A stretch of 64,000 bases of DNA from Anarhynchus alexandrinus. Its lineage: Eukaryota > Chordata > Aves > Charadriiformes > Charadriidae. The position numbers were made by a program, and so were the translations under genes. Under the pieces are notes generated by a model. That model saw only the letters and a list, made by a program, of their open reading frames with translations, did no database searches and was not told the origin of the DNA. The stretch spans positions 537,241 to 601,240 of the forward strand of contig VUYV01000330.1 in the NCBI GenBank assembly GCA_008711295.1, in the 5' to 3' direction. Positions 1 through 13,473 of this stretch are shown here, piece by piece (the first letter of the stretch is position 1; each line of letters begins with the position of its first letter).

Positions 1-300
1 CCCAAAAATGCTGATCGGCTCCTGGCATTCTGATGGCTAATTATGCATCGGAGAGCTTCGACAGCTGCATTCATCATCATAAAATGTAATAATTAATGAC
101 ATTCCAACAAAGAAAAATATGCAAATGAGAACTCATTAGCATTTTCATATTCAGCTTTGATAATGCTTTTGCTGACAAGGTTGTAATTAATGAAAATTCA
201 TGTCGCAGTCAGGAGATTGGATCGGTTTCATTCCGCTCACAATTCCCAAATGCTTGCATTATGGAAAATCGGTGGCTCTGCCAACTTTTCAGGGAAGAAA
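1..300. promoter_or_regulatory. Candidate conserved non-coding element / enhancer
   Basis: Seen: an A/T-rich, CpG-poor, repeat-free block with a POU octamer ATGCAAAT at 119-126, an E-box CAGCTG at 62-67, homeodomain cores (AATTAATGA at 91-99, TAATTA at 184-189), and no stable open frame. Known: TCF4 introns carry many deeply conserved vertebrate enhancers. Inferred: this looks like one. I cannot align it to other species, so conservation is unproven. Confidence 0.4.
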
Positions 301-301
301 A

Positions 302-319
302 AAACACACACACACACTA
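302..319 (+). repeat. (CA)n microsatellite
   Basis: About eight CA dinucleotides following a short A run. Confidence 0.85.
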
Positions 320-689
320 AAAGCACCAGATGCAAATTAATGGTAGGGAGCCTTTAACTCTTTAAAGTCCTATCCCCCGAGCCCCCCCCGCCTCCCCAAA
401 AGAATGAAAGAAAAACAACAACCCCGACGCACAAACAGTTTGGTGCAGAAGCGTCAGGGTCTTTCGGAAATAACTCTTGGTTTCTTCTCAGATTATGGAA
501 ATTTCTGTAAAACTTTTTTTTGTTTCCCCTCTCTATTTTTTTTGTTTTTTAATACCTGTGTCCTAATAAACTCCGAGAAAATTAGGCACCTTCCGCGGTC
601 TGTTCTCTCCCAGCCTTACCTAATTAATTCTACAACTGTTTATACACCCAAGGCTTCCTCGTGCCTCAACAGATCCGTTGGCATCGGCT

Positions 690-1090
690 GGATGGTGGCT
701 TAGCGGGGAGCGCAGGATGCGGCCCCGGCTCTTCCCCGCTCCGCGGAGGACAGGCAGCCGCCTCCGTTATTCCGCTGCCGCCGTTCTCGCCAGGCCTCCG
801 GGAAAGGCGCCTTTGCTCCCCGTCGCGGCCGGGCTTAGCTCGGATTTGGGAGACTGCTGGAGTCGTGGCCCCAACCCGCGCTGACGCCTGATGGGGCAGG
901 ACAGGGGGTGGGGGGACCCCCGAGCCGGCCTTCCCCCCGCTGCCGTGCCACACTGGCGCTCGTGGGGAGCTCTGTTGTGACAACACCATTGCCAAGGGAG
1001 GGACGCGTGAAGCATCGCGGGCCGGGCGGGAGGAAGATGGAGGGAGGCAGTCGCAGCGTGGAGCGCTGCCCGCGGGTGGGGTGGGGGTAA
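690..1090. promoter_or_regulatory. CpG-rich block
   Basis: Dense CpG and overlapping chance frames on both strands. No TATA box, splice-supported exon or known protein was seen. It may be an intronic CpG island. Confidence 0.3.
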
Positions 1091-4000
1091 TCAAACCGCT
1101 TTGGCCAGGACTGGGGTTTTTTTGCAGAAAAAGGCAAACTTCAAGCTGCTTCTTTGAGAATCCAGCAGCAAAGCGCCAGCGTTCCCTGCCCGCCCAGCGC
1201 CTGGTGCCGAACGCAGAGCCCTTCAGCGCTCAGGGGGTGCGAGTCCCTGCTTTGGGGGTGGCGTTTATTTATGTCTTTAACCCCCCCGAGCCGGCGGGAC
1301 TGGGCAGAGCAGCAGACGTCCCTCTTTGGGAAGGTGTCCCTGCTCGGGGGATGCTGAGCCGCTCAGGTCCGGAGCGGTACCGCACTGGAAAAGAGCTTTC
1401 TCTCTGGTCTCTGCCCACCAACCCTTCGAGCATCAGTTCTGCACGGATTGTTGGATTTCTAAGAACTTTTCGTAGCTCGCTACCGCGTAACTTCACTCGT
1501 ACTTCCATATAAAATAATTTGTATTTTTTTTTTTTTGCATAACTATTTCTTTAAAACACATCAGGTTTTACTTTTTGGTGTAGTTTCCTTTTGTGTGGGC
1601 AAACTGCCCAAGCAGATGGTGTAATGTCACCTGTAAGCAATCTGAATAGATAGGTTCATTCTTACGTTTTAGAGAGCTTTTTATTTCCTTTCTGTACGGT
1701 ACAACTATTGCTGAGAGACCGTTCAAGATGGTGTTTCTTTTTGTGGTTCCTTTTAAAGAGATTCCTGCTGTGATTGGTCCTTTTTTTCCCTTAAAGTCTG
1801 TGGTTTTGGGCTCAGTGAAAAATCTGTGACTTAAGAAACTTTCCCGGTATTGTTGAAACGGCATCGTATGAAATCTTGGGCCATTTTTAAAAAGCGTAAA
1901 TGAGGAAGTGATAGAATGAGTTAAAAACATGTTTGATTGTTTAGACACATAACGTTGTAATTTTAGAAGTCCAACGTTTGCTTTAAAAAAAAAAACCCAG
2001 CAAAACACCAAAGAAAAAAAAAAACCAACCGAACCCCCCTGGTTTTAAAAAGGACATCTTTTAGTGCCTCCTGATTGTTGTAAATGCTGTTCTTTCGGGA
2101 GGTGCCAGATTGGCATCCCCCGGCGCTGCCGCTCCAGCTGCCCGCGGGAGAGGGGTCTGGCAGCGCTGGCTGGGCACGGTGCTGCGGCGGGGGCTGGCGG
2201 CCGGGGCAGCGCCGGGCCGGCCCCGGGGGCGCAGCAGGGGCGGCCGTTGCCGCAGGTGGGGTTTGTGACGCCGGGTACGCTTCTGCTGACAGCCGGACTC
2301 ACAGCACCCTCTTCTTTCCTACACGTTCCCATTGATCCTCATTTTAGAGAGCTATTGGGAGACAGATTTACATTGCGTAGACACCCAACGACTTAAAAGA
2401 AATAGCAGGAAAGCATAAAAGCTCTCACCTGCATAATTTTTTCATGATTAATTCTTAAAATAAGGGGCTGTTTTCACTTTGTACATCATTAATACCACGC
2501 GTCCCTGGTCCGCAGTGGGACCTCGGTGTACTGGCGCGATACTGGGCTGAACAATCGGAACTGGCGGCGTTACAGATAAGCTTCACGTTAGTTCGTTTTC
2601 TACTGGTATGGAATTGGGGACCGCCTCGGTAAGGGCTGGGGACCGCTCCTCTTATTGTGCAGCCGCTCCCCTTGACTTCGGGGGAGCTGCTGCAGGGGTG
2701 AGGTGCCAAGGGTTTGTGTTTAGAAAGCTACAGAGAAACTCTGAATACGTTATCAACCTTAAATACGTCTCTACCGTACAAGCTCCTTAAAAAAATAATC
2801 ATGAAACCCTTATTTGTATGTTTTTCCTGAGGGAGGAGCTGAATAAAAGGCGGTTATTTTATTTTTGTTGTTAATTTATGGTGAATGGGGAGCGATGGGA
2901 TCGTGGATGGACGGGGAGAGATGGGGTTTGTTCTCAGCGTGAAGGGAGAGAAGCCTTTGTATATAAGCACGTCATATATTTTATATGTGTTTATTTGATC
3001 ATATAAAATCACAGGGCACTCGGGGTGAAATATTCCGAGCTGATTTCAGCGTCCGCTGCGTGACAGCCATGGTCTTTGAGGAAACCAGAGTGCTCTCGTA
3101 AACTTTATTTTAAGTTGTGGATACTTTAATCTCCTGAAAATCAAGCCTTAAAGTGATGCTTCTGAAATTAGTGACTGTTTCCAAGGGGAAAAAAAAAAAG
3201 AATTTACGGGATTGGAAGAAATAACCAGCTTAGCAGTGTTTAAAAAAATAAATAATTGGGTAATTTTTTAATCATTGCAGGGTTTTGTAGTGAGAAGCCC
3301 GTTCCCACAGCCGTCCTGACGGGCTGTGGGAGCACCGGCTGTGACAAAGCATTCCCGGGTTCCCAGTGCTTTTGCAAGGGAAAAGAAGAAATTATCCCAG
3401 GCTTTTCCAAACCCTGGTAAAGGATAAAACCCGAGAAGATCAGATTGTCTTCTCATCCTTCTCATTTGGGATTTTTTGCAAAAACACTTTGTTTCAGGCC
3501 CAGTTTGGTATCTTCTTTCTTTTTACAGAGAATAATTTTCATAATTAAACAAGATATTTTATTGCTTCTATTCCAGAAACCTATACGGTATTTCTTCTGT
3601 TTTGGGGGAAATAATACCATTTCCTGTGAAAGATGGCTTTCTTTTTCCAATCCACAGAAAAGTCCTGATTTGATTGGCGCTTCTGGTTTACCTTTAAAAA
3701 AAATAATAAAAAAACGCCCTTGTAATTTCTGTGTGAGTACTCTTAACATTTGCAAAGCTTGTTCCAAGTTCTGCCCTGGTCTGAAATTTTCCCTTTTCAG
3801 AATGTTATCATTCCAGTAACAATTCACCTGGGAATGAAAAGCAAACCAGCTTATAATTTATTGTCAGGAGTAGAAATATTTGCTGCGGTTGCTAAGGCAG
3901 AAAGTGGAAAGTCTGGGGTGAACCAAGGCTGGTCTGACCAGGACTTGTTCCTGGAAACACGAAATCACAGCACTGCGTTAAAGGGTTTTGAAGGTGGCTG

Positions 4001-4268
4001 AAAGTTAAGATTTTTGGAACTTTGTTCTCTCTGGCTGTTCCGCAGGTGACAGCGGTACTCAGCTTCTCAGCCTTAAGTCTACCAGCACCTCGCTGAGGAC
4101 ATTTTCTGTAAGAATATATATATTTTTTTTTCATTAAAATTCATTAGTGTAACAATTTGGAATTACTGATCACCCACAAAAGGAGCTCTGAGAGTTCCAA
4201 GTCTCTGAAAATCAAAGCGTCTTTGTCGTAAATACTTACATCAGGGTGCTTATTAATAAGTTGTCATT

Positions 4269-4870
4269 TCTTGGGGCAAAAATATTACACTTGCTGGCGT
4301 TTAAGGGGTTCTCACGGCTTTAATGTCCATTTGGGTGAGTTGGGAGCTTTCTCTTTTCCAGCAGAAATTGGGGTCGTTACACCTTATGCCCAATACACAG
4401 TGGTATTTTGTGGAGGTGTGAGGTAACAGGGCAAATGGCCTCATTTATGCTGTCCAGGTTTTTCCAGCCGTGAGCAGCCCGGGGAGCGCAGTGCCTCCCA
4501 CCGCCTTGCCCGGTGCGGAGATGCTCATGGCTGAGCTCTTGCTCCATGGCCGAATTTACGGCGNTCTTGGGGCAAAAATATTACACTTGCTGGCGTTTAA
4601 GGGGTTCTCACGGCTTTAATGTCCATTTGGGTGAGTTGGGAGCTTTCTCTTTTCCAGCAGAAATTGGGGTCGTTACACCTTATGCCCCATACACAGCTGT
4701 ATTTTGTGGAGGTGTGAGGTAAGAGGGAAAATGGCCTCATTTGTGCTGAGCCCCAGTCACCCACATTTTTCTGGCCGTGAGCAGCCCGGGGAGTGCAGTG
4801 CCTCCCACCACCTTGCCCGGTGCAGAGATGCTCATGGCTAAGCTCTTGCTCCATGGCCGAATTTACGGCG
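4269..4870. repeat. Direct duplication across a single N (probable assembly duplication)
   Basis: Positions 4269-4563 (starting TCTTGGGGCAAAAATATT) are repeated at 4565-4870, separated by one N at 4564. The copies are nearly identical except for about 11 extra bases and several substitutions around 4450-4470 versus 4750-4775. Copy 1 stops abruptly at the N in the middle of shared sequence, while copy 2 continues into unique sequence. This is the pattern left when two haplotypes are joined end to end. Confidence 0.8.
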
Positions 4871-5924
4871 AGCAACGTTTTCAGCTCCTCCTGCAGCACG
4901 TGCTGCTGAGACCGTCCCCGGAGAGGCGCTGCGACCCACCTCCTCCTCCTCCTGCGTCACCCGTTGGCCATCGCCAGCAGGACCAGGAGGTGGGAACGGC
5001 CAACGGTGCATGCCGGGAGCGTCAGATACGGGGCGGTTCTCTTTCCTGCGTCCCAACCCTGTGGAACTTGCGCCCCGGCGGGGAGTTGTGCCCGAGCGAG
5101 GTGGCTGGGGGGCGGCACTAGGGCTTCCCAAAGGCTTTCCCGTGGCAGGTTCTGCACGTCGGGTCTCCACTACTCTCTTCGTGAAACATTTTGGCCATTA
5201 ACAACGTACCAAGCTTGTGCTGGGACTCATTTTTAGCTGCATTAAATTTTGTATCTGATACATTTAACTTTTTGATAAGAAAACAAAGAGCAGTTCCAGT
5301 CGTATTTTTTTTTTAACTTTGCTTTTCTGTTCTTTTTAAACATGTTTTGTTCAAAACTATAATACAGGAAAAGTAAATACTTTGCCAAAGTTCTTACTCT
5401 CTTTCGTTAGTGGCTCAGGAAATGGTGCATTTGAAACTAAATCCAGGCCAAAATTTCAGATTTGCTCACGAAATGCAGAAGTTCAACACTGACAATTGCT
5501 GTACTTAAAAGCTCCTTGGATCAGGTGTTGTTTTACCATATGGGCATTTTAATTAGTAATAAAAATGTTGATCAGGATTTAGTGGTGGAATCTACAAAGC
5601 GGAAATATCTGCCTCGTTTTGCTTTGTTTTACTGGTGTGAATTTAGCTGGGTTTCTCTCTCCATCTCCCTTCTCTGCTTCGTGTGTGCAGAGAGGCATCT
5701 ATTGCTCTTGATAGCCAAGCAGGTAGTCCCGTCGGTTAGAATATCGGGAAGCACCGAGTTTATTCCGTGACCCTATAGAGCTGTACTACATGTATTACCC
5801 ATTTGAAACCGTTTGGCTTCCCGCTGGTGCTAGCCCAGCGGCTCGCCCATGCCAGGAGTGTTTTAAAGAGCCATTATCTATTTGGTATGTGCCCAATTAA
5901 ACAATAAATAGTTGAGAATGGCAC

Positions 5925-6190
5925 GCGCGCTCTCTGCGAGGGCGCCGGGGGATTTTGCTGGGGAAACGGGGAAACCCCATACAAAATGAACTGCCCTTAA
6001 ACGTGCAGAGTGCTCGGGCGCGGAGCGTCGTGACCCGCGGGACGCTTCCCCGCCGGCTCCCGGGGGCGCGTCCGGGCGGTTTTCCCACGCGTGTCCCCCG
6101 TGGCAGAGCCGCGGGTGACCGCGATTCCTGCTTTTCCCCGGGACTCTCGGGGGTAAATTCCCCGTCAGGGCGCCCGCCTCTCCCTGCGCC
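5925..6190. promoter_or_regulatory. CpG-rich block
   Basis: Starts with GGCACGCGCGCTC and is CpG-dense to about 6190. It follows an A/T-rich stretch with CAATAAATAG. Function unknown. Confidence 0.3.
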
Positions 6191-9100
6191 GGGATGAGCC
6201 CCGTGCCTGGTCGCAGCTCTAATACGCTCCGTGACAGCCCCCGACAAACAAACCCAGAAATCCTTCTCTGTCATCTCTGACAGTAACCTTAAATTGTAAA
6301 AACACATTTTGAAAGATGTGTGACTTTTTAAGAAGTTGATGTCCTTTTAATATACAGGATCTTTGGGGGGGTGGGGGGGGGAGTACCCTTTTTAAAATTA
6401 AAGCACGTGCCACAAAAGCATGCATTTATAATCATAGAGGTCTTTGTTCCAGTGCCTGCAGTACTAAATGCTAAATCAATAATAAATTTAAGATCTGTGT
6501 GAAGAACTGCAGCGCTGGAGTAATGGATCCGACTCTTTTGCAGCACTGCTTTCGTAACGGTCTTTGTTCTGCCAGCGCGCCAGGAGTCCCGCCTGCCCTC
6601 CACCTTGCCCTTCTGCCTGGGGTAGTCCTGGGCTAGCAAGTTCAAAATAGGAACTTCAGGATTTAGGTAAAGGTTTTCAAAATTTTTAAAGCTTTTTTCC
6701 CAATTTTCTGCTTTAATCTTCGTTCGTGGTAGCAAAACCAATGACGGTTTCACAAAAATACAGAAATAACAATAGTATGTTTAAAGTAATCTGAAACCAC
6801 TTTCTTAGAAGGATAATGAAACACAGATAAATATATTTTAAAAATTGCATTCTTTTTCCCACTGAAATTGAGGTTTTCAAAGTTCATTAAGGACTGCTTT
6901 AGTAAAGCGATCCCCAATATTCCTATTAATGATTTTTTAATTTTTTTTAATCCTAATTTCCCAAAATCTTATAATAGGGATGCATTTAGACTTAAATTTG
7001 TATTGGTCTCCGATAGTGTGGCCGCCGGGCTTTTCAGAGGGTGTTGTGAGACAGGCGCAGCACTGTGTAACCCCGTTTATAAAACTACCAAGGTCCTCCA
7101 TAAAACAATTCCCGATGTCCCCCAGCAGACCCAGTGCCACCGTGGCCGGTGGGCGTCGGGGCAGCGCCGTCCCTGGAAGGGGACCCTGGCACAAGCCGTG
7201 AGAAGAGGTAGAATGAAAGTCATTTGGAGAATTGTTGTGGTTAAGCCTTAAAAATGATGAGAAATACTCATTCTGAATAAGAATACATTTAATACTAGAA
7301 AAAAATCCTATTCTCTTGGAAGCCTACTGAATAATTAAGCAGTGAGGACATACTATTTTGGGTTAGGACGGCACGGTTTGGCCATGGGCGTACCAAGCTC
7401 AATGCCCTTTGGTTTCTGTGAAGGCGTTTCTCTGTTCCCCTGCGATCCCTCTGGAAATCTCGGGGAAGTGTCCGTTGATCCCAGCACTGGTGGCAGCGTT
7501 TGCTCTGCCTTTACAAGTTTGAAATTGAAAAAAATAAAAATAAAAAAATAAAAGAGATTACAAAAATAAGTGCTGAAAATTAGGTTCCCCATTGCAGAGC
7601 CCAGTAAGTGGTTTGTTTTGGTGAGCTTGGCACCAGCAGCTTCCACTGCCACCAGTGACACTGCCTTGCATTTCCTCCTGCTGATGAGACTTTATTTAAA
7701 TGCCTAAATAAGGATGTAGCTTTGGTTACCTACTTTATTTTTCGCATGGTGACCCCAGGGCATTGCCCAAAAATGGTTACGCAGTTATTTCTGCAGATTT
7801 TATTTCTGAACGGTAGCAGACCTGCCTGATGCTGGACCAGAATAACGACCAGTTTATCGAAGTCCTTCTGTCCCCTCACACAGGGGACCGTCCTTGGAGG
7901 AGTTCTGGAAATACTAGTTACTGTTTTCAGCGCTGCTTTTCCAAATTATTTGGGAACTTCGTGACACGCAGCGAACTTGCATGGTTTTTCTTCTAATCGG
8001 TCCGTTTGTTATTTGTGTCAATCAGGATCGGTCTCCGTAGGCGTGGCAAAGCCAGTATTCCCAGTTCACGCGGTTTCCCAAGCCGCTGCTGCAGCGGCTG
8101 CCTACAAGGATCCCTTCAGAAGAGCCCAAGGCTTTGGCTCTTCAAAAGACAGTGTTTGTGGGTGGTGGGTGCCTTAAAGAAGGGATTCATTTACTGTTCG
8201 CATCTCTGGTTAGTTCAACAGTATGATTTGGTAATGAAAAAGGGCCATGGCAGCTGTGGACTCGTACCTGGTACTGACTCAGAGTTGGCTCTAGTTGTGT
8301 GCGCGTGTGTAGCGAACAGGGACGTAACGTTGAAGGGTGAGAAGGTGCGGGGGGATGCGCGTAGCTCCACCGTTTGACCATAGATCACCAAGTCGTGGAC
8401 CTTGAGCATGGGAAGCTCTTTCAGACCGGCAGCGCTGTCCTCTTGCCTATGGGGGAGTTCTCCCGACTGCCAAGCCGGTAAAAAACACGTCCCCGGAGAG
8501 GGCGGTGGGTCTCAGTAGGACGATTCCTTCCACGAGCCCTCACTCTCAGGGGTCCGAGCCCTTCGCTGGGGGACCGTTTCTCCTGAGAACACATGCCCGC
8601 AGCCTTGGGGAGGGGGATTTTGTGCTGTTTTCTTCTTTTTGTTGGCTTTACGGTTTTTTTTGGTCTTTAACAAACCACTAATAACATTTATGCTCGTTAA
8701 TAATAGAAATGCCCCACGCTTAGCGAATTGGCCAGGTATAAAAATGGCTTGGTCAGGAGTACTATTTAAAGTAACTAAACCCATAAGATTTCTGAGAAAA
8801 TAATTCTGGCGAACCACCTGTGCCTCCACCGAACCACCGGTAGATTGGGTAGAGGCTTTGGAAGGGCTCTATGAAAATTGAAAGACTACGATATCCAAAA
8901 TTTAATAAAAAATAAAGTAAATCAAAGTAAAGTCTATAGTCAAACTCCTTAATTGTGATGCATTTGCTGAGTTTCCCTCTTCCATCGTCGGCCCTGCTCC
9001 GATGCCATATGGTCTACCATGGAACATTTAACTTGTCAGATATAATGGATTGTCCTGGAAGCAGATTTTTGCTTTGAGCGTTCGGCTCCTTTCTTGCATT

Positions 9101-10369
9101 TCACTCTCAGCTCCAGGCTGCAGGATGAAGGATTGTGGTGGAAATGCAAAGAAGAGACACGCAGTTGATTCCCCTTAAGAGAGTGACCTATATGCCACAA
9201 AATTTTACCCACGTAAAGAGGCATTATCCCTGTCACTGACCCTAGCAGGCTGCATGTCAGAACCATTTAAATTTGTCTGGACTTAACAGATTGTGCAAAT
9301 GTTTCAGAATCGAGTGCTTAGGAATAATAAAGGCTTGTCATTTCAACTTAGGCAGTGGCGGCGCCGCTCGCGCCGGCCAAGGGATGAGTATTATTTATTG
9401 TGACCTACATGTAACCTAAGCCGCCTGCCTCGTAGACCTTGTAAATTAAGTTCATCTCCCAGGGCTACTGAAACTTAAAAAAATATATTATCTGATAAGG
9501 AACCCAAATAGCCATTACTCTCTGCGCTGTAAAGCAGAGGTTAAGGTTGGGAGTGATCGCGGATGGGCCGGTGGCAGTTAATTACCGTCAGAGGTTTGGC
9601 GGTTGCGAGAGGCGATGGACGGTTCTCGGTGCGTTTGTGCCTCTCGGAACAGAGGGCACCCGCTGCGCGCGGGATGGGGGACCTCGGCACCCGGCAGTGA
9701 ACTGCTCCCGCTGGAGGACCCTAAAGCATGGGTAGATGTTATCAAGCTTTCTATAATATAAACTTAAGCAAGGGATTTCTGAAATAAATGTGACAGATGA
9801 CAAATTCTTCCCTGGATCCGTTTTTTTTTAAACATTTCCTCTCACTTAAGTATAATAAAACAATAAAATATTGACTAGAAACCATAGGTAATATTGCTGT
9901 CCCGTTCTGTGAAGTAATTAGCAAAAATCTAGTATAAAAATCTGGCCCTGCTAAAGATACTCAGAATAAAATATTTGCAGCTCAACCCGAATTTCGCTCT
10001 TCAGTGTGGTGTTCCTTTCAGGTGTGACGCTTGTATTGAGGAATGGTCATTTTTTTTGCATGAGGGTTCTTGTCTTTGTGTTTGGCAGCGAAGGGAAAAT
10101 TGTCAGCTGGCAGAGGTGGGAAATCCCTCTCCCAAGGACTCCTTTTTTTCCAGCATAGGAAGCAACATTCCTCGGTGTCTTTTCGTGAGAGCGCTTTATT
10201 GTTCTTGACCTGGCGGTGTTGGAGAGCGTGCGTACTGATGCTATGAGTTTGTCTGTATTCTCAGCCCAAACTGTTTGTTCCCAAAATGTTTAGGAAATGT
10301 CAGTTCTCAAGTGGAAAAATCTTATTAGGGTATGCATGCCCTCTGCTGGATATTACCGATTTGAGACTA

Positions 10370-10640
10370 TTGGGTATTTCATAATGTTACAGTATATTTA
10401 CCACATCATTCCTGATGTTTTGCCATACACTGAGAAGCTCGTGGTTTGTTTTGTCTGCTTAGCTCATCCAAATTAGCTAATCCATTGTTTTTAAAACATC
10501 AAAATTCTAACAAAAATAAATGCTAGCTCTTTTTTTAAAAAAAAAAATTCTGTACTGGACAATATTACAAATAAATACCATTTCTGTAGAAATGTATAAT
10601 TGAGTATTTAATCTCAACGTAAGGCAGTGTTAGAGACTCA
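10370..10640. promoter_or_regulatory. Candidate conserved non-coding element
   Basis: A/T-rich, repeat-free block without open frames, with homeodomain-type cores (AATTAGCTAATCC near 10473, ATAATTGAG near 10596). The call is by composition only. Confidence 0.25.
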
Positions 10641-11949
10641 GGTAGTTCTCTCTCTATATGCGGAGAGCACGTGAAGACGGGGAAGAAGCAGGAGGTGAAC
10701 TGCTACAAAGGCATCGATGCTTTTTGCTGTTAAAACCTGCAAATTTATCTTTGCCATCAGGCTTTTAAAACGGGTCCGTGCGTGCTTGCGGTCAGCGTTT
10801 GTTTCCTTCTTTCTGGGCTGTGGATGATGCTGTAGATTATTTGGGGCGGGAGGCAGGGGGGCTGCGGGGGGTCGGGGGTGCCGCTGCCCGGGCGCGGAGC
10901 CACCCCGAGTCCCGGGACTGCGCCTTCCCGGGCGCTTTGGGACGGACCGCGGCCGCCTAATGAGAACGCTTTCTGTTTATCAGGCTGAGGTGTAGATCTG
11001 ATCCCCAGCCCGAACGATGAGGCTTTTGATCTCTTTATCCCCGCTCCTGTCCAACAGGGTTTGGTTTAGTAGCCTTTTAATAAACGCTACTAGATAGGGC
11101 TGGTTTACGGACCAAAGATTTAGAGCCCAGACTTGGGCTGCGGGAAGGTTTATTGTCCTCCTTCAATTCGGTGTCTTTCATGGCCTTAGATCCTTATCTG
11201 ACTTGTTTTAAAGCGATTCTGTTTTCATGCTTGAGTGAAACCCCAGGTTTGCAGATACACGATAAAGATCTCCTGAACTGGTCCCCGAACAAATGACGAG
11301 GGATCACCCTGCAGTGTATTTCAATTTAAAATAGCCCTGTGAGGCTTACTTAGGATAAAACAGTATCCAGTGCTTTACATTCAATTCTTAGATATTGCTT
11401 TCGGGTCTGGAGTATTATTACAACATGGTTTTAGCTCAGATCTTTATGAAAACGTTGCCCCTTTATATTATTCTAATTCTTTAATATTATATAATGCTTT
11501 TTGTTGTTGTTCTCTGATGCCTGTCTTCATCCCCTGCCCATCTTTTGACTATTGCATATTCCGAGAATAAGAAGGGCAAAACACGGGGAATGGGTTTTCT
11601 TAGAGTTTTTGTTTCTCTCCAAAATAAATTTGAGTGATACAGGTGTTCAGGCTTAGATGATCATAATTATTTCCTCTAGACTGAAATTCCATGCACATAT
11701 GAAAAGGAAAAGGAGACTAAAGATGTTTACGAAGTCAGATGCGTCTTCGCTCTAAATGAAGGATTGTCTCCCGTCACCGTTCTTCCGCTCGCAGCCTTTG
11801 AGCGGAGGTGCCCGGCCGCTCCGGGCTCGCGGAACGCGGCCGCTCGTGCTGCCTCTGCCGAGACAAACGCGGTGGCCCACGACAGTGAGCAGGCTTTTAA
11901 GGTTTCTTCCACTCGTTAAACGTAATTTCTTCAGACGGCGTTGAAATAA

Positions 11950-12300
11950 ACAGTTGTTTTGTTTAAATACCTAATTTAATTATGAAAGTTTATTATTCTG
12001 GTCTCAATTAGTGCATGTACTTGATATTAAGCTCATTAATGTTCCTCGTCCGCAGAACGCAGTATTATTTATTGGTTGCACAATCGCAGTGATGGCTACG
12101 AAATGGCAATACCTGCGTCTCCTCTGATTAACTTCAGGGTGCTGCAGACCTGTTGCAAAGGGTGCAACGAGCTTGTTCGGACTGGATTAGACCCAATCGA
12201 TCCTGTAATGCCGCTGTATCATCCAGGCAAATAGCCAACTATTAGCGTCAAACCTTTCTTTTATGGAACAGTGTGGTAATCTTTACAATCTAATTGATTT
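11950..12300. promoter_or_regulatory. Candidate conserved non-coding element
   Basis: A/T-rich block with repeated homeodomain cores (CTCAATTAG, CTCATTAATG), a C/EBP-like TTGCACAAT at 12076-12084 next to an ATTGG box, and no open frame above background. It lies between GC-rich blocks. Function is inferred from composition and motifs. Confidence 0.35.
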
Positions 12301-13473
12301 GGGTGGGACTGGTCAAGGACTAAGGGACCATTTAATATAAATCTGGTAGAATTTGTTCTTCAGTATTCTCTCTTCGCATTCTTATTCTTATAGTTTCGAG
12401 TGCAGTTTTGCTACGGCTATTTAGTTTTAAAAGCACGCAAACGGAGAGATCGCATACTGCCCTGTAATAGATGCTGTTATTTGGTAGATTACAGAAATAG
12501 ATTGAGCAAATTGCCTCGGTCTTTTGGTTGGGCTCCAATATTTCATGAACCGAGATCAGCGACGACAAAATTGGTCTGGTATTTGCGTGGAGTAGCCGAA
12601 TATGTGCCGAGGGGAGCGCGGAGCCCGGGGTGGGCAGCGCCGGCGTCCCTCCCTTCCCTCACCTTGAAGCCATCGGCCCCGCGGGGGGGCACTGGGCAAA
12701 CTGGCCGAGGGCACCTACCCTTCAGCAGGCAGCACAGCCCTTCCCGTCCCTTAGTCCCCATGTGGGCACAGGCACGTACATGTGGCGTGTGTGTAAGGAA
12801 GCGTTTGGGCGTTGGGGATTAGCGTTGCCTGTTTGAGCCTGAGCTGTAGAGCAGCGAGGCGAGTCGGTGGCCCAGTACCACTTGTGCTCTGGGTTTCCTT
12901 GCTTTTAGGTTGGTCGAGTCAGCTCTGTCGCTTTGTTTTAGTATAGGTTTTAGGATTTAATTTCCTTTGCGTTTTGATGGTACTGCTCAAAAAAAAATCT
13001 CCCTTTGTAATGGTACTGGCTCTGGCATCATAACGGCTCTTTGAGAAGCAGTACTGTTTACTGCGCATCAGTGTAAGTGCAAAAAATCCTCTTTCGTGTC
13101 AGAAAGATCTCTTTCCCCTAGCGTTGTGTTACATTTTGGGGTGTGACGCCGTCCGAATCATTGGGATTAACATCTTCCCTTAGCTTTGTGTCTGGTTTGT
13201 GGCGCTTCCCTGGCTCAGGTGCTGTGCCAATTGTACTATTTTGTGAACGTTACTGCACAAACTTTGCTTAAAATCGATCGGGTTTCTTTCTTATTGTCTG
13301 TACTTCACATATAGCACAAAGCAGAAATAGCTCATTAACATGATACTTCCATTACCATCGGATGAGATTCTTTGTGATGTAAAACGCGCTGTTCCAAACC
13401 CCCCTGCGCTAAATAGGGTATTTTGACTGTAAATCCTATAGCGGTACGCGCGCTACTCTTGGAGCAGTGTGTC

